Source of the DNA: JAIOSF01 sp963677755
GTDB taxonomy: Bacteria; Campylobacterota; Campylobacteria; Campylobacterales; Arcobacteraceae
Length of the DNA: 64,000 nt
NCBI GenBank assembly: GCA_963677755.1
Contig: OY782506.1
Coordinates: forward strand, 1,798,001 to 1,862,000
Direction: 5' to 3'
Of this stretch, positions 60,446 to 64,000 are shown in pieces. Within the stretch, counting starts at the first letter, position 1. Every line of letters starts with the position of its first letter. The translations under genes were made by a program, and so were the position numbers. A model generated the notes under the pieces. That model made no database searches, was not told the origin of the DNA, and was given only the letters and a program-made list of their open reading frames with translations.

Positions 60446-62461
60446 ATGAAGAAAAAGATAGTTTTATCACTAGCGGCTGCAACTTTTGTAATTGCTGCAA
60501 ATGCAAAAGACTTAGGTACTATTGAAGTACAAGAAAAAGTGAACACCAAAGTTGTTAACAATATTAGTACAGAAGAGGTAAAAAATGCAGATTTAGCTGA
60601 AGCATTAGCGAAAAAATCAGCTAGTATCTCACTTATAAGAAGAAGCGGTATTGCAAATGATATTATTTTAAGAGGTCAAAAAAGAGACAATATTAAAGTA
60701 ACTATTGATGATGGTATGGTATGTGGTGCTTGTCCAAATAGAATGGATCCACCAACTTCACATGTAATAACTACAAATGTTGAGTCAGTTGAGATTAAAG
60801 AGGGACCTTTTGATGTAACAGAATTTGGAACACTAAGTGGTGGTGTAAAAATAAAAACTGTACAACCTAAAGAGGGTCTTCATGGGGAAATTGGTACAAC
60901 TATAGGAAGTTATGGCTATAAAAAAGGTGTTGTAAGTGTAAGCGGTGGAAATGAAACTGTTAAAGCACTTGTTACTTATTCAAAAGAGGAATCTGATCAG
61001 TATGAAGATGGTAATGGGAATACTTTGGCTGAGCAAACAGCTTTATTACAAAACCCAGCTCAATACAATACTGGAAATGACAATAGATATTCAACTACAT
61101 ATCAAAATATGAAAGCCTATGAAAAAACATCTATTATGGCTAAAGCTATTGCAAATATTACAGATACACAAGATATAGAAATTAGTGCAACTCAAAATAG
61201 AAGTGATGATATACTTTATCCATCAAGTGGTATGGATGCCTTATATGATGATAGTAATTTATATAATCTAAAATATACTGCCCGTGATTTAGGAAGTTTA
61301 TCAAAAAAATTAGAACTTAAAGCATATAAAACAGATGTAGATCATCCTATGTCTATAGATTATAGAATAAAAAATAATTTTGTACCTGCAATGATGAAAG
61401 GGATGACAAATCATCTAACTACAGATGTTACTGGAGCAAAAATTATTAATACATTCGATGCTTTAAGTAGAGAATTTACAGTTGGGTTAGACACAAGTAA
61501 AAGAAACTGGGATGGAGAATACTATAGTGATGCAAATCCATTTATTAGAAAAAGTATCAATGACACAGACACTAAAAACAATGCAATATTTTTAAAGTGT
61601 AAAAATCAAATTGATAAACTTACTTTAGAATTAGGTGCAAGATATGATCACACAAAAATAGATACATCAGGAACAGACCAAGATAACAAATATACAGATT
61701 TTGGTGGAAATATCATGGCTACTTACAATAGTGATGAAAATACAAAATATTTTATAGGAGTAGGTCAAGCTAGTCGTGTACCAGATGCAAGAGAATTATA
61801 TTTTGTATCATCTGGCGGAGCAAGTATTGGAACTGAAAATTTAAAAGCTACAACAAATAGAGAATTAGATTTTGGGACAGAACATCACTATAAAGATGGA
61901 AAAATAAAAGCGAAATTTTTCTACAGTGACTTAAAAGACTATATATACTTTAGAGATACTGGTGCTGCAACAGATAAATTTGAAAATATAGATGCTACAA
62001 TTTACGGTTTAGAGTTAAGTGGTGCTTATTATATAAATGATCAATTTACTCTTGATGCGGGATATACTTATAAACGAGGGAAAAAAGATACTTTAGTTAC
62101 AGGACAAACAAATGATAATCTAGCAGATATAACTCCTGCTAAATTAACTTTGGCTTTAACTTACGATCATGATGCAAACACAAATGCGATGGTTGAATTT
62201 GTAAATGTAGCATCATGGAGTGACTATGATGACCAAAATGGTGAACAACATATAGATGGGTACAATGTAGTAAATATTAAGGGACAAACTACAATTGCAA
62301 AAAACTTTGAAATTACAGTTGGAATTGATAATCTTTTTGATAAAACTTATGCCGTTTCTAATACATATAGAGATTTAACACTTTTAAGTGACGGTACAGA
62401 TGTAATGCTTCTGAACGAACCTGGAAGATATATCTATACAAGTTTAAAATATAAATTTTAA
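60446..62461 (+). CDS. oprC: TonB-dependent copper receptor, OprC/NosA type
   Basis: The 671-residue outer-membrane receptor has a signal peptide (1-20), a TonB-box-like LGTIEV start, a plug (about 40-140) and a beta-barrel ending in LKYKF. In the plug, C96-P-N-R-M100 and the following DPPTSH match the OprC/NosA family. H300-P-M302 in the barrel matches the HxM half of the CxxxM/HxM copper site described for Pseudomonas OprC. It probably imports copper ions through the outer membrane. C93 is an extra cysteine. AAAAGGAAA precedes the ATG. ExbB/ExbD follow. Confidence 0.88.
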   Translation: MKKKIVLSLAAATFVIAANAKDLGTIEVQEKVNTKVVNNISTEEVKNADLAEALAKKSASISLIRRSGIANDIILRGQKRDNIKVTIDDGMVCGACPNRMDPPTSHVITTNVESVEIKEGPFDVTEFGTLSGGVKIKTVQPKEGLHGEIGTTIGSYGYKKGVVSVSGGNETVKALVTYSKEESDQYEDGNGNTLAEQTALLQNPAQYNTGNDNRYSTTYQNMKAYEKTSIMAKAIANITDTQDIEISATQNRSDDILYPSSGMDALYDDSNLYNLKYTARDLGSLSKKLELKAYKTDVDHPMSIDYRIKNNFVPAMMKGMTNHLTTDVTGAKIINTFDALSREFTVGLDTSKRNWDGEYYSDANPFIRKSINDTDTKNNAIFLKCKNQIDKLTLELGARYDHTKIDTSGTDQDNKYTDFGGNIMATYNSDENTKYFIGVGQASRVPDARELYFVSSGGASIGTENLKATTNRELDFGTEHHYKDGKIKAKFFYSDLKDYIYFRDTGAATDKFENIDATIYGLELSGAYYINDQFTLDAGYTYKRGKKDTLVTGQTNDNLADITPAKLTLALTYDHDANTNAMVEFVNVASWSDYDDQNGEQHIDGYNVVNIKGQTTIAKNFEITVGIDNLFDKTYAVSNTYRDLTLLSDGTDVMLLNEPGRYIYTSLKYKF

Positions 62462-62477
62462 TCAATATAAGAGTAAC

Positions 62478-62509
62478 TTAACACCTAATTAACACTTCTT
62501 TTATACAAT
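62478..62509 (+). promoter_or_regulatory. Operator/promoter of exbB-exbD
   Basis: TTAACA at 62478-62483 and 62489-62494, 11 bp apart, within TTAACACCTAATTAACA. A TATACAAT -10 follows at 62502-62509. It matches the sites before both receptors. Confidence 0.6.
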
Positions 62510-62534
62510 CTTCAAAAATTTTGGAGATTGTGTT

Positions 62535-62972
62535 GTGGATATAGAACTTTTAAAAAATATTGTTGATTATGGTATCATAGGATTATTAGGTTTTATGAGC
62601 TTTTTATCTTTCTGGCTTTATATCGAAAGACTACTATTTTACAAAAATATCAATATTAAAAATTATTCAAAAAAAGAACAACTAGAGATAGAACTTACAA
62701 ACAATATATCTATCATCTCATCATTTGGTTCAAATGCTCCTTATATAGGACTACTTGGAACTGTTTTTGGTATTATTATCACATTTTATACTATGGGTCA
62801 AAGTGGAGATATAGATGTAAAAACTATTATGAGTTCACTTGGACTTGCCCTCAAAGCTACTGCCATGGGTTTAGTTGTAGCAATACCTGCTATTATGTTT
62901 TACAACCATCTTACTAGAAAAATAGAGGTGAAACTAGCACTTTGGGATATGGAGTTTAAAAGTGCAGCTTAA
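62535..62972 (+). CDS. exbB: ExbB-type proton channel protein
   Basis: The 145-residue protein is short for ExbB/TolQ but has three hydrophobic helices and the conserved core GSNAPYIGLLGTVFGIIITF and LGLALKATAMGLVVAIPAIMFYN. With ExbD it energises TonB using the proton gradient. It begins at a GTG with TTGGAG upstream. It overlaps exbD by 11 bp. The shared operator ties it to the two receptors. Confidence 0.9.
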   Translation: MDIELLKNIVDYGIIGLLGFMSFLSFWLYIERLLFYKNINIKNYSKKEQLEIELTNNISIISSFGSNAPYIGLLGTVFGIIITFYTMGQSGDIDVKTIMSSLGLALKATAMGLVVAIPAIMFYNHLTRKIEVKLALWDMEFKSAA

Positions 62973-63342
62973 AAAGTTTGATACTATTAATGTGGTTCCA
63001 TTTATAGACATTATGCTTGTACTTTTAGTAATAGTTCTTACAACAGCTTCTTTTGTAGCACGAGGTATTATCCCTGTTGATTTAAGCCAAGGGGAAAGTG
63101 CTAGAAAACTAACTGAACAGAAAATAATAACAATTACTATAAAAGATACAGGGGAGCTTTTTTTTGATAAAATAGTTACAACCCACAAAGAGATTGAACA
63201 AAAACTTTCAGCTTTAAAAACATCAACACCTGTCAGTATAAACTGTGATAAAAATGCAAAATTTGAAAACTTTGTCAAAGTTATAGATATATTAAAATTA
63301 AAAAATTTCACTAACCTTAGTATTATCACAAAGCAAAAATAA
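62962..63342 (+). CDS. exbD: ExbD-type protein
   Basis: The 126-residue protein has one membrane helix with the conserved aspartate (VVPFIDIMLVLLVIVL) and a periplasmic domain ending in LKNFTNLSIITKQK. It begins at a GTG with GGAG 7 nt upstream, inside exbB. TonB itself is not found next to it in the window; it may lie beyond the end or elsewhere. Confidence 0.9.
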   Translation: MQLKKFDTINVVPFIDIMLVLLVIVLTTASFVARGIIPVDLSQGESARKLTEQKIITITIKDTGELFFDKIVTTHKEIEQKLSALKTSTPVSINCDKNAKFENFVKVIDILKLKNFTNLSIITKQK

Positions 63343-63367
63343 TAATATTATAAATATAATCTTAAAT

Positions 63368-63399
63368 TTAACATCTAATTAACACTTCTTAGTTAATAT
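63368..63399 (+). promoter_or_regulatory. Operator/promoter of the second receptor gene
   Basis: TTAACA at 63368-63373 and 63379-63384, 11 bp apart, within TTAACATCTAATTAACA. A TAATAT -10 follows at 63394-63399. Confidence 0.6.
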
Positions 63400-63431
63400 T
63401 CCAAAAAATTGAGAATGAATAAAGGGTATTT

Positions 63432-64000
63432 ATGAATAAAAAGGTGTATATCTCACTTGCCTGTGCATTAGCAATCAGTGCAAATGCAGCAGATTTAGGG
63501 ACTATTAGTGTTGAGTCTTCAACAATTGATGATAAATTTGAAAGTAAAAAAACTGAGGTTTCAAATACTACAACAATTAGTGGAAAGAATGTTGAATCCT
63601 ATCATGCTGAAAACATAGCAAATGTATTAAATAACATACCTGGTGTAACAGTAAGAATAAATGAAGGGGATTCAAATAAAATTCATATTAGAGGAATTGC
63701 TGGTGAGATGTATATGGGTGAAAAACCTGGGGTTGCTATAGTAATCGATGGTGTACCTGTACAAGAGAGAGCTGGTAGTGTTAATATAGATTCAGATAAC
63801 ATTGAATCTATCAAAGTCGTAAAAGGTGGAGCAAGTTACCTTTATGGCAATGATGCTTTAGCAGGTGCAGTTATTATAACAACCAAAAGACCAAAAGCAA
63901 AAACTGGAGGTGAAATTTCTGCAGAAAGAGGTAGCTTTGGATATGAAAAATATATTGGAAGATTTAATGGTGCAACAGAAAATTTTGCTGTAAACTTACA
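63432..64000 (+). CDS. TonB-dependent receptor (partial, N-terminal part)
   Basis: The frame runs off the window after about 189 residues. It has a signal peptide (1-19), a TonB-box-like LGTISV and a full plug domain: ENIANVLNNIPGVTV, IHIRGIAG, VAIVIDGVPVQ, IESIKVVKGGASYLYGNDAL and GAVIITTKRP. It lacks the CxxxM motif of the copper receptor, so its cargo differs. Its promoter carries the same operator as the copper receptor and exbB. AAAGGG precedes the ATG. Confidence 0.9.
   Translation, partial: MNKKVYISLACALAISANAADLGTISVESSTIDDKFESKKTEVSNTTTISGKNVESYHAENIANVLNNIPGVTVRINEGDSNKIHIRGIAGEMYMGEKPGVAIVIDGVPVQERAGSVNIDSDNIESIKVVKGGASYLYGNDALAGAVIITTKRPKAKTGGEISAERGSFGYEKYIGRFNGATENFAVNL

Noticed and set aside
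1..64000. tRNA, rRNA, CRISPR arrays, insertion sequences or attachment sites
   Set aside because: Reading the gaps showed no cloverleaf ends, spacer-repeat pattern, transposase frame or target duplications.

Overview
The window is AT-rich and densely coded. Its gene set points to a Campylobacterota bacterium, most likely a free-living or host-associated member of the Arcobacteraceae (inference from gene content and synteny; no rRNA is present). Supporting signs are a Campylobacter-type adenylate kinase, the folD-lepB-rpiB and lpxK-nadE neighbourhoods, a TlyA methyltransferase, a PgbA-like protein, and a non-classical succinate dehydrogenase whose third subunit is of the CCG (HdrB-like) type. 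I see no tRNA, rRNA, CRISPR array, insertion sequence or prophage.

Layout. 1-2169: two divergent adenylate kinase genes and moeA. 2216-3522: a small accessory patch with an orphan two-helix membrane protein and a ParE/RelE-type toxin-antitoxin pair. 3542-8069 (minus): a four-gene operon for adenosylcobalamin-dependent glutamate mutase (sigma, epsilon and the MutL-like reactivase) ending in an acyl/aminoacyl-adenylating enzyme. 8161-9465: a PAS/coiled-coil signalling protein. 9646-11418: rraA and gltA. 11591-18465: a signalling block with a LuxI/FeeM-like N-acyltransferase, a response regulator, two membrane histidine kinases and a CBS protein. 18462-21350 (minus): nadE, a PLP sugar-type aminotransferase and lpxK. 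21526-26358: a Na/phosphate cotransporter, small proteins, a two-component system and two small c-type cytochromes. 26506-31333: a cysteine-free protein that looks like fused SdhB and SdhE, followed by sdhA-sdhB-sdhE. 31443-40991: superoxide reductase, a membrane-anchored HNH protein, then folD, lepB, rpiB, an HD protein, bioD, a PgbA-like protein, glcD, a YihY/BrkB protein and fliP. 41188-49312: an LRV-like protein, then (minus) a TonB-like protein, xseB, metX, metY, dnaE and an HD-GYP protein. 49452-52371 (minus): the alpha ribosomal operon rpmJ-rpsM-rpsK-rpsD-rpoA-rplQ. 52558-55104: a TPR/trypsin-like protease, tlyA and tpx. 55254-60135: two chemoreceptors sharing an almost identical signalling half. 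60144-64000: a TonB-dependent copper receptor of the OprC/NosA type, exbB, exbD and the start of a second TonB-dependent receptor.

How the genes work together. gltA and sdhABE are respiratory-cycle enzymes. The cytochromes sit next to a two-component system, and the first cytochrome promoter carries 11-bp-spaced direct repeats of the kind OmpR-family regulators bind. The same design recurs before the acyltransferase, the HD-GYP gene and all three transcription units of the TonB locus, where the repeats share one consensus. The most unusual items are the cysteine-free SdhB/SdhE-like fusion directly upstream of sdhABE, the glutamate mutase/adenylating-enzyme operon with no methylaspartase, the acyltransferase beside its probable regulators, and the copper/TonB regulon with its shared operator.
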